A program made the translations under genes and the position numbers. Positions 1 to 8,771 of a DNA stretch of 64,000 nt are shown piece by piece (the first letter of the stretch is position 1; each line of letters starts with the position of its first letter). The notes below the pieces were generated by a model, which searched no databases, was not told the origin of the DNA, and saw only the letters and a program-made list of their open reading frames with translations. Origin of the DNA: Oenococcus kitaharae DSM 17330 (GTDB lineage Bacteria; Bacillota; Bacilli; Lactobacillales; Lactobacillaceae). The DNA lies in the NCBI RefSeq assembly GCF_000241055.1, contig NZ_CM001398.1, positions 1,187,119 through 1,251,118 of the forward strand. Reading direction: 5' to 3'.

Positions 1-1
1 G

Positions 2-622
2 CCTGATACTGACCCGCCTGGCATTGTCGATGTCATTCCCGCTTATCACACTTTGACGGTTAATTTTGATCCGGCTTTGCTGCAGGCTGACGAGCTGCAG
101 GATTATTTGGATCGATTAATTCAGTCAAAAAAATTAGAAGCAAGTGCGCCAGTGAAACACGTTTTGCTTTTACCGGTCTGTTATGACGAAGAATTCGGTC
201 CAGATCTGAACAGTGTTGCTGCATATGGCCATATGACTGTGCCTGAATTAATCGACCTGCATAGCAGCCTTGATTATTTTGTCTATATGCTGGGCTTTCT
301 GCCTGGATTTGCTTATATGGGCACGGTACCGGATCGGATTGCCATGCCGCGTTTGGACCAGCCGCGGGCAGTCACTGCAGCTGGCAGTGTCGGCATTGCT
401 GGTCAGCAGACTGGCATGTATCCTTTGCAGTCTCCTGGTGGCTGGCGTTTGCTGGGGCGGACGCCGGTGAGGCTTTATGATCCTAAACGTCCTGCGCCCC
501 TTTATGAAGCGGGTGACTATATTCGCTTCCAGGCAATTTCACGAGCGGATTATAACAAGATTCGGCAGTTGGATCAGGCCGGGAAGTTCCAGCTGGCGCA
601 AAGAAATGAGGCGGACTCATGA
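2..622 (+). CDS. pxpB: 5-oxoprolinase subunit B (PxpB/KipI family), 5' partial
   Basis: The frame is open from base 2 with no start in the window, so the gene begins upstream; residues read from base 2 (PDTDPPGIVDVIPAYHTLTV) already belong to the family. Conserved KipI/AHS1 blocks follow: GFLPGFAYMG and the later PGGWRLLGRTP motif. PxpB is the smaller half of the heterodimer with PxpC that, with PxpA, opens 5-oxoproline using ATP. The same fold forms the AHS1 part of urea-carboxylase-type enzymes. The stop overlaps the next start (ATGA), implying translational coupling. The biotin carboxylase genes downstream raise the alternative that it is part of a biotin-dependent carboxyltransferase. Confidence 0.93.
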   Translation, partial: PDTDPPGIVDVIPAYHTLTVNFDPALLQADELQDYLDRLIQSKKLEASAPVKHVLLLPVCYDEEFGPDLNSVAAYGHMTVPELIDLHSSLDYFVYMLGFLPGFAYMGTVPDRIAMPRLDQPRAVTAAGSVGIAGQQTGMYPLQSPGGWRLLGRTPVRLYDPKRPAPLYEAGDYIRFQAISRADYNKIRQLDQAGKFQLAQRNEADS

Positions 623-1644
623 TCGGCGCGACAGTTATTGATAAGGGCCTTTCAGCATCCATTCAGGATTTAGGCCGTTTCCGCCACCAGATCGAAGGAT
701 TTCCGACATCGGGTGCGATTGATCAAGCGGCTTTTTGCTTAGCTAACGGCTTGGTGAACAATCCAGTTAATGCTGCGGCGATTGAATTTTGTCTTTTAGG
801 CCCCAGCTTGAAATTTCATTGTCGGACTTTCATCGCGATCACAGGCGCTGTCTGCCCAGTCTTTATTAATGCCCAGCTGGCCGAAGAAAATCAGGTTCTT
901 GAGATTTTTGAAAACGATGTCTTGACCTTCGGCCCGGTCACAAGGGGTCGATATGGTTACATTGCCTTTGCAGCTGGCGGCCTGTTAACAGTGCCTGTTT
1001 TAGATAGCCGCTCGACAACTTTACGAGCTGGTATTGGCGGATTGGATCGGCATCTGCTGCAAAAGGGGGACCAGTTGCCTTTGAATGAATGCTACCAAAT
1101 GCCCAGTCTGCAGTCACGGCAATATGCAGTTGATGAGAAAAAGGTGGTAACGGGAATCAGAGTCGTCAAAGGGCCGCAGTGGTCCTTGTTTGATCCAGCA
1201 GCTCAGGAAAACTTGGTCAAGCAGACTTTTACCGTTTCCACACAAGCTGACCGTATGGGCTATCGGCTGACTGAAAAATTATTGCCGGCCGCACAAGTCA
1301 GCCTGCTTTCTGAAGGAACAGTTTTTGGCAATATTCAAATTACGCGAAACGGCCAGCCAATTGTGCTGCTGGCAGATCGTCAAACGACGGGCGGATATCC
1401 TGTGATTGCCACGATTATTGCTGCCGATTTTTCAGCTTTTGTGCAGATGCCGCTTGGTCAAAAATTTGCATTCACGCTCGTTGATCTACCAAAAGCGCAG
1501 CAGGAGTTATTGGTACGGAGGCAGCGATTTAAACGTTTGCTGGCATCATGGCAGCAGGCACGATATCAGTTTCCGATCGGCCCAGCCCGAAAAGCTGCAG
1601 TGAAAATTCAGGCTTTATTAGCATCGGAAAATGAGGGGGATTAG
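619..1644 (+). CDS. pxpC: 5-oxoprolinase subunit C (PxpC/KipA family), biotin-dependent carboxyltransferase-like
   Basis: 341 residues, the usual length for KipA/AHS2 proteins. It opens with the family signature: an Ile-Gln-Asp-Leu-Gly-Arg block near residue 15 and SGAIDQAAF near residue 31. Later it has the TVSTQADRMGYRL block and LLADRQTTGGYP, both typical of this family. It partners PxpB, whose stop it overlaps by 4 bp. The family is often annotated as biotin-dependent carboxyltransferase because it is homologous to the urea carboxylase AHS2 domain. Here true biotin carrier and carboxylase genes follow immediately, which makes that annotation less idle than usual. Confidence 0.93.
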   Translation: MIGATVIDKGLSASIQDLGRFRHQIEGFPTSGAIDQAAFCLANGLVNNPVNAAAIEFCLLGPSLKFHCRTFIAITGAVCPVFINAQLAEENQVLEIFENDVLTFGPVTRGRYGYIAFAAGGLLTVPVLDSRSTTLRAGIGGLDRHLLQKGDQLPLNECYQMPSLQSRQYAVDEKKVVTGIRVVKGPQWSLFDPAAQENLVKQTFTVSTQADRMGYRLTEKLLPAAQVSLLSEGTVFGNIQITRNGQPIVLLADRQTTGGYPVIATIIAADFSAFVQMPLGQKFAFTLVDLPKAQQELLVRRQRFKRLLASWQQARYQFPIGPARKAAVKIQALLASENEGD

Positions 1645-1646
1645 CA

Positions 1647-2069
1647 GTGAAAATTGCGCATTTGAAAAAAATCATTCAAGTATTCAATCAGTCCGGCCTC
1701 AACAGCCTGGAAATCAATGACTATCAGGGACAGATTCGTCTGACCAAAGAATCGGACACACATACTCAGACGCCGGTCGTGTCGGAAACGACCGATAAGT
1801 CGGTAACCCCGGATGATACTTTTACGATTAAAGCACCTTTCGTCGGTACTTTTTATACTGCACCCGGCCCTGATCAAGCAGCTTTTGTGAAAGTCGGCGA
1901 TCAAGTGACAAAGGGGCAGACTGTCGCGATTATTGAAGCGATGAAAATGATGAATGAGGTAAAAGCCTTGCAAGACGGGCGAATTAACGATATTTTAGTC
2001 GTTGATGGCAGTACTGTCGAGTACGACCAAGCATTGTTTGCTTTGACAAAAACAGGTGATGCCTCTTGA
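1647..2069 (+). CDS. biotin carboxyl carrier protein (AccB-like)
   Basis: 140 residues; GTG start chosen because a GAGGGGG ribosome site lies 8 bases upstream. The N-terminus resembles AccB (helix, then a Gly-Leu-Asn-Ser-Leu-Glu-Ile block), a Thr/Ser-rich linker follows, and a C-terminal biotinyl domain carries EAMKMMNE with the acceptor lysine at residue 100. It is in the same operon as PxpB/PxpC and 2 bp from the biotin carboxylase. It could serve fatty-acid acetyl-CoA carboxylase, but no accA/accD is nearby, so a dedicated carboxylase with the Pxp subunits is a reasonable inference. Confidence 0.93.
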   Translation: MKIAHLKKIIQVFNQSGLNSLEINDYQGQIRLTKESDTHTQTPVVSETTDKSVTPDDTFTIKAPFVGTFYTAPGPDQAAFVKVGDQVTKGQTVAIIEAMKMMNEVKALQDGRINDILVVDGSTVEYDQALFALTKTGDAS

Positions 2070-3385
2070 AAAAGGTGCTAATTGCTAATCGAGGCGAAAT
2101 TGCGGTCAGAATTATCCGTGCCTGCCGTCTGCTGAATATCGCGACTGTCGCTGTCTATTCGACGGCTGATCGGAGTGCTTTGCATGTGCAGCTGGCTGAT
2201 CAAGCAGTCTGCATCGGGCCGGCTGATGTTCAGCACAGTTATTTGAATCAGGCAAGCATTATCGCGGCCGCTGAAATGACTGGGGCTGACGCGATCCACC
2301 CTGGTTATGGTTTTCTCTCGGAAAATGCTGAATTTGCTCAAGCCTGCCAGGATGCCGGCATTAAATTTATCGGACCAGGTGCCAAAGTGATTGCGACGAT
2401 GGGCGAGAAATCAGCTGCAAGAAAAACGATGATTGCGGCTGGTGTGCCCGTTGTCCCAGGCAGCGGCAATGAATTTACCACGTTAGCGCAGGGGACGGCT
2501 GCAGCTGAGCAGATCGGTTATCCGATTATGTTAAAAGCCAGCGCCGGCGGCGGCGGCAAAGGTATGCGTGTCGTCGACAGCCCTGAAGTGTTCGGCCGTT
2601 TGTTTGCCTTAACGCAAAGCGAAGCTGAACATGCCTTTGGCGATAATCATATGTATTTGGAAAAATATCTGGCCCATCCACGGCACATTGAAATTCAGAT
2701 TGCGGCCGATCAATTCGGGAATGCGATTGCCGTTGGCGAGCGGGACTGTACGATTCAGCAGCATCACCAAAAAGTGTTAGAAGAAGCGCCGGCCATTGCT
2801 CTTGATGAAGCCAGTCGACAGAAAATGTTTCAGATTTCGGTCACGGCAGCCAAGGCGATTCATTACGAAGGCGTTGGCACCTTGGAATTTCTCTTTGACG
2901 GCCCGGATCATTTCTACTTTATGGAAATGAATACGCGGATTCAGGTCGAACATCCAATTACAGAATTGACCAGCGGTCTTGATCTCGTGGATCTGCAGCT
3001 AAAAATTGCTGATGGGAAGCCACTGGCTATCACACAGGCAGATGTTTCTCGGCGTGGCTTTGCTTTAGAATGCCGTGTGACTGCTCGGACGGCCGGCAAG
3101 ATTAAATTGCTGCATTTACCAGGCGGCCATGGTATTCGTGTCGATGATGCCCTGTACCAGGGTTATACGGTGCCGGCTAATTATGATGCCATGATTGCTA
3201 AGATCATCGCCTTTGGCCCTGACCGACAGAGCGTGATTCGGGAAATGCAGATGACCATTGATGAAACAGTCATTGACGGTATTCAGACGAATTTAGATTT
3301 TTTGATGCAGCTACTAGCTGAAAAGGATTTCCAGGCTAATCACACTGATATTAATTGGCTTGATCAGCTGACAGAAACAAGTTAG
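2066..3385 (+). CDS. biotin carboxylase (AccC-like)
   Basis: 439 residues, full length for a stand-alone biotin carboxylase, TTG start overlapping the upstream stop. N-terminal KKVLIANRGEIAVRIIRA, the glycine-rich ATP-grasp loop KASAGGGGKGMRVV near residue 160, and EMNTRIQVEHPITEL near residue 290 (with the catalytic Glu, Asn and Arg) are all present. It carboxylates the biotin of the preceding carrier using ATP and bicarbonate. The gene order PxpB-PxpC-BCCP-BC gives every domain of a urea-carboxylase-like enzyme as separate chains. Confidence 0.95.
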   Translation: MKKVLIANRGEIAVRIIRACRLLNIATVAVYSTADRSALHVQLADQAVCIGPADVQHSYLNQASIIAAAEMTGADAIHPGYGFLSENAEFAQACQDAGIKFIGPGAKVIATMGEKSAARKTMIAAGVPVVPGSGNEFTTLAQGTAAAEQIGYPIMLKASAGGGGKGMRVVDSPEVFGRLFALTQSEAEHAFGDNHMYLEKYLAHPRHIEIQIAADQFGNAIAVGERDCTIQQHHQKVLEEAPAIALDEASRQKMFQISVTAAKAIHYEGVGTLEFLFDGPDHFYFMEMNTRIQVEHPITELTSGLDLVDLQLKIADGKPLAITQADVSRRGFALECRVTARTAGKIKLLHLPGGHGIRVDDALYQGYTVPANYDAMIAKIIAFGPDRQSVIREMQMTIDETVIDGIQTNLDFLMQLLAEKDFQANHTDINWLDQLTETS

Positions 3386-3396
3386 GAGTGATAGTG

Positions 3397-4197
3397 ATGG
3401 AAACAAGTGAAGATTTAACACAGTTAACGCCAGTCGCATTACGACATTTGATTCGGTCCGGCAATTTTTCCGGCCAGACGAGCGGACTGGCAGCAGGATA
3501 TACACAAGCAAATCTTGTGATCCTGCCGAAAGATTTGGCTTATGACTTTTTACTGTTTACACAACGGAATCCGCGTCCCTGTCCAGTCTTGGAAGTCAGC
3601 GACACGGGTAGCCGCAAACTTCATCAAATGGCTACGGACATTGATTTAGCCAATGATTTTCCGAAATACTGGATTTATCGTCATGGCCAGCTAGATGAAG
3701 AAGTAACTTCAGTTGAAAGTTTTTGGCGGCCGGATTTTGTCAGCTTTTTAATTGGCTGCAGTTTTTCTTTTGAATCAGAATTAATTGCTGCCGGTATTGA
3801 GGTTCGAAATATCACGGAAAAAGTCAATGTTCCCATGTACAATACGACAATCCCTTTGCAATCAGCAGGGCCTTTTCACGGCAACATGGTCGTCAGCATG
3901 CGCCCGATTCCAGAAGATCAGGTGATTAAAGCCGTGCAAGTAACAGCAGCCATGCCTAAAGTCCATGGTGCACCGATTCAAATTGGCAACCCGGCTCATA
4001 TCGGTATTCATGATTTGGCACATCCAGATTATGGTGATCCGGTCACGATTAAAGATGGCGAACTGCCGGTCTTTTGGCCATGTGGGGTGACACCTCAAAA
4101 TGTGATTATGCAGGTCAAACCGGATTTCGTGATTACTCACGCCCCGGGTCATATGCTGGTTACCGATGTTAAAAATACGAGCTTGAAATATGCATAA
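3397..4197 (+). CDS. YcsI/DUF1445 family putative hydro-lyase
   Basis: I start at the ATG at 3397 rather than the GTG at 3388, because the TAGGAG ribosome site at about 3383-3388 is correctly spaced only for the ATG. 266 residues. The family pattern is clear: the LIRSGNFSGQTSGLAAGYTQ-type N-terminus, then QRNPRPCPVLEV and the late CGVTPQ and THAPGHMLVTD blocks. In Bacillus subtilis ycsI sits with ycsF and kipI/kipA, the same neighbours as here. The reaction is not established; 'hydro-lyase' comes from the family name. Confidence 0.9.
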   Translation: METSEDLTQLTPVALRHLIRSGNFSGQTSGLAAGYTQANLVILPKDLAYDFLLFTQRNPRPCPVLEVSDTGSRKLHQMATDIDLANDFPKYWIYRHGQLDEEVTSVESFWRPDFVSFLIGCSFSFESELIAAGIEVRNITEKVNVPMYNTTIPLQSAGPFHGNMVVSMRPIPEDQVIKAVQVTAAMPKVHGAPIQIGNPAHIGIHDLAHPDYGDPVTIKDGELPVFWPCGVTPQNVIMQVKPDFVITHAPGHMLVTDVKNTSLKYA

Positions 4198-4208
4198 GGA
4201 GGAAATGA

Positions 4209-4958
4209 ATGCAATCAATCGATCTTAATAGTGATTTAGGCGAAAGTTTTGGCCGTTATTCTTTGGGAAACGACGATCAAATCATCAAACTGGTTTCTTC
4301 TGTCAATGTTGCTTGTGGCTTTCATGCTGGTGATCCTGATGTGATGGCCCAAACAGTTGCAAAAGCACAAGTGTCCGGGACCGCAATTGGAGCTCATCCT
4401 TCTTATCCGGACCGTCAGGGATTTGGCCGTCGTTTTATGGCAATGACACCCGATGAAGTCAAACATCTTGTGATTTATCAGATTGGTGCTTTAAAGGCTT
4501 TTACAAAAAACGGCTGCCTGCATCACGTCAAACCGCACGGTGCTCTGTATAATCGAGCTGCCAAAGATCACGAGCTGGCTTTAGCAATTTGCCAAGGCAT
4601 TCAATCAGTTGATCCTAGGCTGCCGATTTATGGTTTGGCTGGCAGCCAATTGATTAAAGCAGCACAAGAAATCGGCCTGCCTTATGCCCAAGAAGCATTC
4701 GCCGACCGCAATTATGAAGCGGATGGCAGTCTTGTAGCGAGAAGCCACGAAAATGCCGTGATTACAGACCCGGACTTGATTGCAAAACGTGTTTTAAAAC
4801 TGATTCAAACCGAGTCGCTTCAAACGATTGACGGCAGTATCTTAAATTTAAAAGCTGATTCAATCTGTGTTCACGGCGACAATAAAGCCGCTCTGGAAAT
4901 TGTGGAGAAAATCCGGAGCGTTTTGTCTGAAGCAAATATTCAAATTAAATCTTTTTAA
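4209..4958 (+). CDS. pxpA: 5-oxoprolinase subunit A (LamB/YcsF family)
   Basis: 249 residues, typical length. It begins IDLNSDLGESFGRY, the LamB/YcsF signature, followed by VNVACGFHAGDP near residue 33 and VKPHGALYN near residue 104. AAGGAGG lies just upstream. PxpA is the third component of prokaryotic 5-oxoprolinase. It is separated from pxpBC by the biotin enzymes and the YcsI gene but transcribed in the same direction with short gaps, so one operon is likely. Confidence 0.94.
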   Translation: MQSIDLNSDLGESFGRYSLGNDDQIIKLVSSVNVACGFHAGDPDVMAQTVAKAQVSGTAIGAHPSYPDRQGFGRRFMAMTPDEVKHLVIYQIGALKAFTKNGCLHHVKPHGALYNRAAKDHELALAICQGIQSVDPRLPIYGLAGSQLIKAAQEIGLPYAQEAFADRNYEADGSLVARSHENAVITDPDLIAKRVLKLIQTESLQTIDGSILNLKADSICVHGDNKAALEIVEKIRSVLSEANIQIKSF

Positions 4959-4982
4959 AAATTATGTGAAAGAAGAGCATAA

Positions 4983-6227
4983 ATGGCAGATAAAGAGGAA
5001 ACAGGGACGGTCAAAGTGAGTGCTGACCAGCCCCAAACTATGAAACATTCAGCAAGATCAATCGCTATGGGCGCCGCTTTCTTAATGGCGATGGCGGCTG
5101 TCGGACCGGGATTTTTGACGCAGACGGCCACTTTTACGGGCCAGATGGGTGCTAATTTCGGATTCGCGATTTTGGTCTGCATTATTGTTGATATTATTGT
5201 TCAGATGAATATCTGGCGCATTATCGTCGTTAGCGGCAAGCGCGCCCAAGTGATCGCAAACGAAGTCCTGCCCGGGCTGGGTTACCTTTTATCATTTCTT
5301 GTTGCACTTGGCGGTTTGTTTTTCAACATTGGCAATATCGGTGGTGCCGGACTAGGGCTGAATGTCTTATTTGGTATTTCACCGGAAAACGGTGCCGTGA
5401 TCGCAGCGGCCGTGGCGATCGGTATTTTCGTTGTTAAAAACGCACTGACCGTCATGGATCGCACGGTGCAATTATTGGCTATCGTTAAAATCGGTATCTT
5501 GATTTACATCATTTCTGTTATGGCAGTCCCGTACCAATCAGCAATTCAGCACACTTTTGTTCCGACACAGTTAAGTTTTTACGCGATTGTCACGATCGTC
5601 GGCGGCACAGTCGGCGGTTATATTTCATTTGCTGGCGGCCATCGTCTGCTTGAAGGCGGCCTAAAAGGCAAGGAAAACATTAAATATGTTAACGAAGGCG
5701 CTCTAACCGGTATTGGAATTGCTTCGGCTATTCGTGTGATGCTTTTCTTAGCCGGCTTATCGGTCGTTGTTTTAGGCGACAAACTGGATCCGACCAACCC
5801 AGCTGCTTCAATTTTCAGATACGCGGCCGGTAATTTTGGCTACCGTTTCTTCGGACTACTGCTTCTGGCAGCTGGCATGACCTCGACATTGGGTTCGACT
5901 TTTACGTCAACTTCATTTCTTGATTATGCCGTCAGCAGCAAAGGGCAGAGCAAATATAATCAGTATCGCAAATGGATCATCATTGGCTTTATTGTCGTTT
6001 CAACGGCTATTTTCTACTTTATCGGCAGCCCGGCACAAGTTCTCGTGGTTGTCGGTACATTGAATGGTTTTATTCTGCCAATTGCTTTGGCGATTTTGCT
6101 GCTGGCCTCGACCAAGGAAAAAATTATCGGTGATTATCACCATCCTCGGCTTTTAATTTATACCGGTTGGCTGGTCGTCATTTTTATGGCTTATGCCAGC
6201 ATCAATACCTTAATCGGATTGTTCTAA
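4983..6227 (+). CDS. NRAMP-family transporter (YcsG-like)
   Basis: 414 residues, strongly hydrophobic, about eleven predicted membrane helices. AAVGPGFLTQTATFTGQMG near residue 40 corresponds to the first NRAMP helix. This branch accompanies ycsF/ycsI/kip genes (ycsG in B. subtilis), so the substrate may be an organic compound feeding the operon rather than a metal; that is inference. A GAAAGAAG ribosome site precedes the ATG, and a terminator hairpin follows at 6237-6267. Confidence 0.88.
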   Translation: MADKEETGTVKVSADQPQTMKHSARSIAMGAAFLMAMAAVGPGFLTQTATFTGQMGANFGFAILVCIIVDIIVQMNIWRIIVVSGKRAQVIANEVLPGLGYLLSFLVALGGLFFNIGNIGGAGLGLNVLFGISPENGAVIAAAVAIGIFVVKNALTVMDRTVQLLAIVKIGILIYIISVMAVPYQSAIQHTFVPTQLSFYAIVTIVGGTVGGYISFAGGHRLLEGGLKGKENIKYVNEGALTGIGIASAIRVMLFLAGLSVVVLGDKLDPTNPAASIFRYAAGNFGYRFFGLLLLAAGMTSTLGSTFTSTSFLDYAVSSKGQSKYNQYRKWIIIGFIVVSTAIFYFIGSPAQVLVVVGTLNGFILPIALAILLLASTKEKIIGDYHHPRLLIYTGWLVVIFMAYASINTLIGLF

Positions 6228-6236
6228 TAAGTATTG

Positions 6237-6267
6237 AAAAGCGCGCCAGACTTGGAACGCTTTTTTT
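6237..6267 (+). terminator. intrinsic terminator of the pxp operon
   Basis: Stem AAAAGCG / CGCTTTT with a 14-base loop, followed by a T tract, starting 10 bases after the NRAMP stop codon. Confidence 0.7.
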
Positions 6268-6322
6268 GTTTGCCGAAATAATCGTCGCCCGGCCAATTTT
6301 TCGTTACAGTTGTAAGTATGCA

Positions 6323-6343
6323 AAACAGTCGCAAGAACTGTTT
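6323..6343. promoter_or_regulatory. inverted repeat, possible operator before the LacI-family gene
   Basis: AAACAGT - 7 bases - ACTGTTT, just before the likely start at 6357. It could be an autoregulatory operator. It also lies inside the longer reading frame that starts at 6318, which argues for the later start. No footprint evidence. Confidence 0.35.
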
Positions 6344-6356
6344 GACGGTAATACAT

Positions 6357-7373
6357 ATGGTAAATAATAGGAATAATTCAGAACATGTTTTCACAATCAA
6401 AGAGGTCGCACAATTGGCCGGTGTCTCCAGCGCGACAATTTCCCGCTTTATCAACGGCAAAATGAACCGTATGTCCAAAGAAACGGCCGCCAAAATTGCC
6501 GACATTATTGATCAGACCGGCTTTGTCGTGAATGCAACCGCGCGCCAGCTAAGTACACATAACAGCCAGCTGGTCGCTGTTGTCGCTGCGGATATTGACG
6601 ATTACTTTTCGACAGAATTTTTTAAGGGCGCCAGTTCAGTCTTGGAACAGAATCAACTGACTGCAATTTTGTTTGATTCAAATTCAGATAAGAAAAGGGA
6701 ACTGACCAATCTCAAAATCATTAATCATCAGGTGTTTGACGGCTTAATTATTCAGCCCTTAATTAACGAGCAATCCGAATTAAGACAGGAAATCAGGCAG
6801 GGATTAAAGACAATCATTGTCGACCGGGATCTGCATACACAAGATTGGACGATGGTCACCACCAATAACTACAGTATTTCTCAGCAGACAGCTGCCTATT
6901 TTCGTCAGCAGCAGTTTGATGATTGTATCGTGATTTCTGAAGCGGTTACCGGTACATCGACGCGTGAAGACCGCTCGGCCGGCATTCGTACTGTTTTCCC
7001 AAATGCTTCGCTGATAGAAATTGATAATTCACGGCCTTTTATCAAGGAGAACGAAAAGAAAGCACTGGCCATGATTGAAAAAAATCGTGCTGCCAAACGC
7101 AAAACGCTGTTCTTCTTCTTGAAGGAGCGTCTCTTGCTGGCTTTTTTCCCAACTTTTATGCATCACGACCTGCTTTCAGCCCCAGATATCGCGATCACGG
7201 CCTTTTCCGATACTGCGATTGTCAAACGGCTGCTGCCTGACTCAAAACTGATCAAACAAGATCCATTTTTGATGGGTGCGACGGCTGCTGAAATACTTGC
7301 CGATCGGATTAACAATCAGCAGACGCCAAATATTTCGTCCAATCAGATCGTGATTCCGGCCAAATTGCAATAA
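6357..7373 (+). CDS. LacI-family transcriptional regulator
   Basis: The helix-turn-helix is near the N-terminus (FTIKEVAQLAGVSSATISRF, then an NGKMNRMSKETA hinge-side helix). A periplasmic-binding-like effector domain follows, with the typical VAVVAADIDDYF start and VFDGLIIQPL. I place the start at 6357 (338 residues), although the frame is open from an ATG at 6318; neither has a strong ribosome site, so the start is uncertain. It may control the upstream pxp operon or the downstream acyltransferase operon; nothing in the sequence decides. Effector unknown. Confidence 0.88.
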   Translation: MVNNRNNSEHVFTIKEVAQLAGVSSATISRFINGKMNRMSKETAAKIADIIDQTGFVVNATARQLSTHNSQLVAVVAADIDDYFSTEFFKGASSVLEQNQLTAILFDSNSDKKRELTNLKIINHQVFDGLIIQPLINEQSELRQEIRQGLKTIIVDRDLHTQDWTMVTTNNYSISQQTAAYFRQQQFDDCIVISEAVTGTSTREDRSAGIRTVFPNASLIEIDNSRPFIKENEKKALAMIEKNRAAKRKTLFFFLKERLLLAFFPTFMHHDLLSAPDIAITAFSDTAIVKRLLPDSKLIKQDPFLMGATAAEILADRINNQQTPNISSNQIVIPAKLQ

Positions 7374-7610
7374 TTATCTGCCCACCGTGTTAAGCCTCGA
7401 TCTGCAATCTGATTGACATGGATTTGTCAAACAGCTATGGAAATTGAAAGATATGCACTTTTTACATAAATAATAGTCGGATATGCTTCCACTGACGATA
7501 GACCTATACTTTTTCGTTCGCTTTTCTGAGAATGCGGCCTGTAAAGTAATAAGAATGAGACAAAAATGTCACCAACGTGTACACAAACGTTAAGTAAGAT
7601 AATATTAATG

Positions 7611-8771
7611 CCTGACAATCGTAGCAAACGTAAATATTTATATGGCGTGGACTTGATGCGGCTGCTGTTTATCGTCGGTGTCCTGACCATCCATACTTCG
7701 ACACAATTCACTTTTAAATTCTCCATCGGCTCTGCGCCGTTTCTGCTTCTCAGTGCTTTTCACATGCCTATGCATTTCACTCGCATGGGTTTCATGTTCG
7801 TCTCAGGCTTGGTCTTATTTCTCAATTCCTATCGCCGGCCGATGCATCTTTTGAGTTTTTGGAAACGACGCTATTTTTGGGTGCTGATTCCTTATTTTTT
7901 TTGGAACATTTTTTACCATTTTCTTGCCCACTATCCTGAAAAAATCCTGACTTCAAATTGGTGGCTGCAATATTGGCATCTGTTAATTCACGGAAGTGGT
8001 TATTATATGTACTTTTTGCTGATTATGCTGCAGTTGTATCTGCTTTATCCCTTGCTGAGACTGCTCTTGAAAAAGACTGAGGGTAAGCATCTGCAAGTCT
8101 TTTTTTATGCCTTTGCCATCGAAATTCTGATTACCGTTTTTACAAAATTTGTCATGCCTCATTTATCGACGAGCAACTGGCCGTATCTGCTGCAAAGTTA
8201 TGGCATGTTCGTCCTCACGTATGAAGGCTATTTTATCGCCGGTGCCTTAGCTGGTATCCATTATGAAGCCGTCGAAAAGTGGATTGTGGCAAACATTAAA
8301 AAGATTTTTATTGCGGCTCTGATCGGTATTCCGGTCATTTTTGCTTATTATTTTTACAACGTGAATCTGCTGCATCTCAGCTACAGCAAGGCTTATGAAG
8401 TACACCAGCCCTTGATTGTCGTGTACGCTTTTATCATTATTGCCAACATCTTTTATGTCGGTCATTTGTACGATCAATTAGTCATCAGCAACAAGCATCC
8501 CAAGTTTGTTGCCTTTATTTCCAAGGCACAGAAAATAGCTTTTGGCTTGTATCTGAGCCAGACCGTCGCCTTGACGATTCTGGATTTGATACTGGAACAG
8601 GTCACGACCAATTCAGCTTGGCTTTGGCTGATTTGGCCAGTGGCAACACTAGCAGTCATTGCTTTTAGCGGTCTTCTATGCTGGACAATCTATAACACGC
8701 CGGTAGCTCATTATGTTATCGGGAGACCATTAAATCAGAGGAATAAATGGAAAAGTACCAGTCACAATTAG
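7611..8771 (+). CDS. membrane acyltransferase, acyltransferase-3 (OafA/YrhL) family
   Basis: About 386 residues from the ATG at 7611 (an ATG at 7566 is in frame; ribosome site unclear for both). It starts KYLYGVDLMRLLFIVGVLTIH, the family's first helix with the conserved Arg and the His of the HT motif, and has about ten hydrophobic helices. Such proteins move acyl groups onto cell-surface polymers or small molecules. The 3' end overlaps the acyl-CoA ligase start by 25 bp, so it heads a five-gene operon with that ligase and an SsuABC-like transporter. The acceptor is not visible. Confidence 0.85.
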   Translation, partial: PDNRSKRKYLYGVDLMRLLFIVGVLTIHTSTQFTFKFSIGSAPFLLLSAFHMPMHFTRMGFMFVSGLVLFLNSYRRPMHLLSFWKRRYFWVLIPYFFWNIFYHFLAHYPEKILTSNWWLQYWHLLIHGSGYYMYFLLIMLQLYLLYPLLRLLLKKTEGKHLQVFFYAFAIEILITVFTKFVMPHLSTSNWPYLLQSYGMFVLTYEGYFIAGALAGIHYEAVEKWIVANIKKIFIAALIGIPVIFAYYFYNVNLLHLSYSKAYEVHQPLIVVYAFIIIANIFYVGHLYDQLVISNKHPKFVAFISKAQKIAFGLYLSQTVALTILDLILEQVTTNSAWLWLIWPVATLAVIAFSGLLCWTIYNTPVAHYVIGRPLNQRNKWKSTSHN

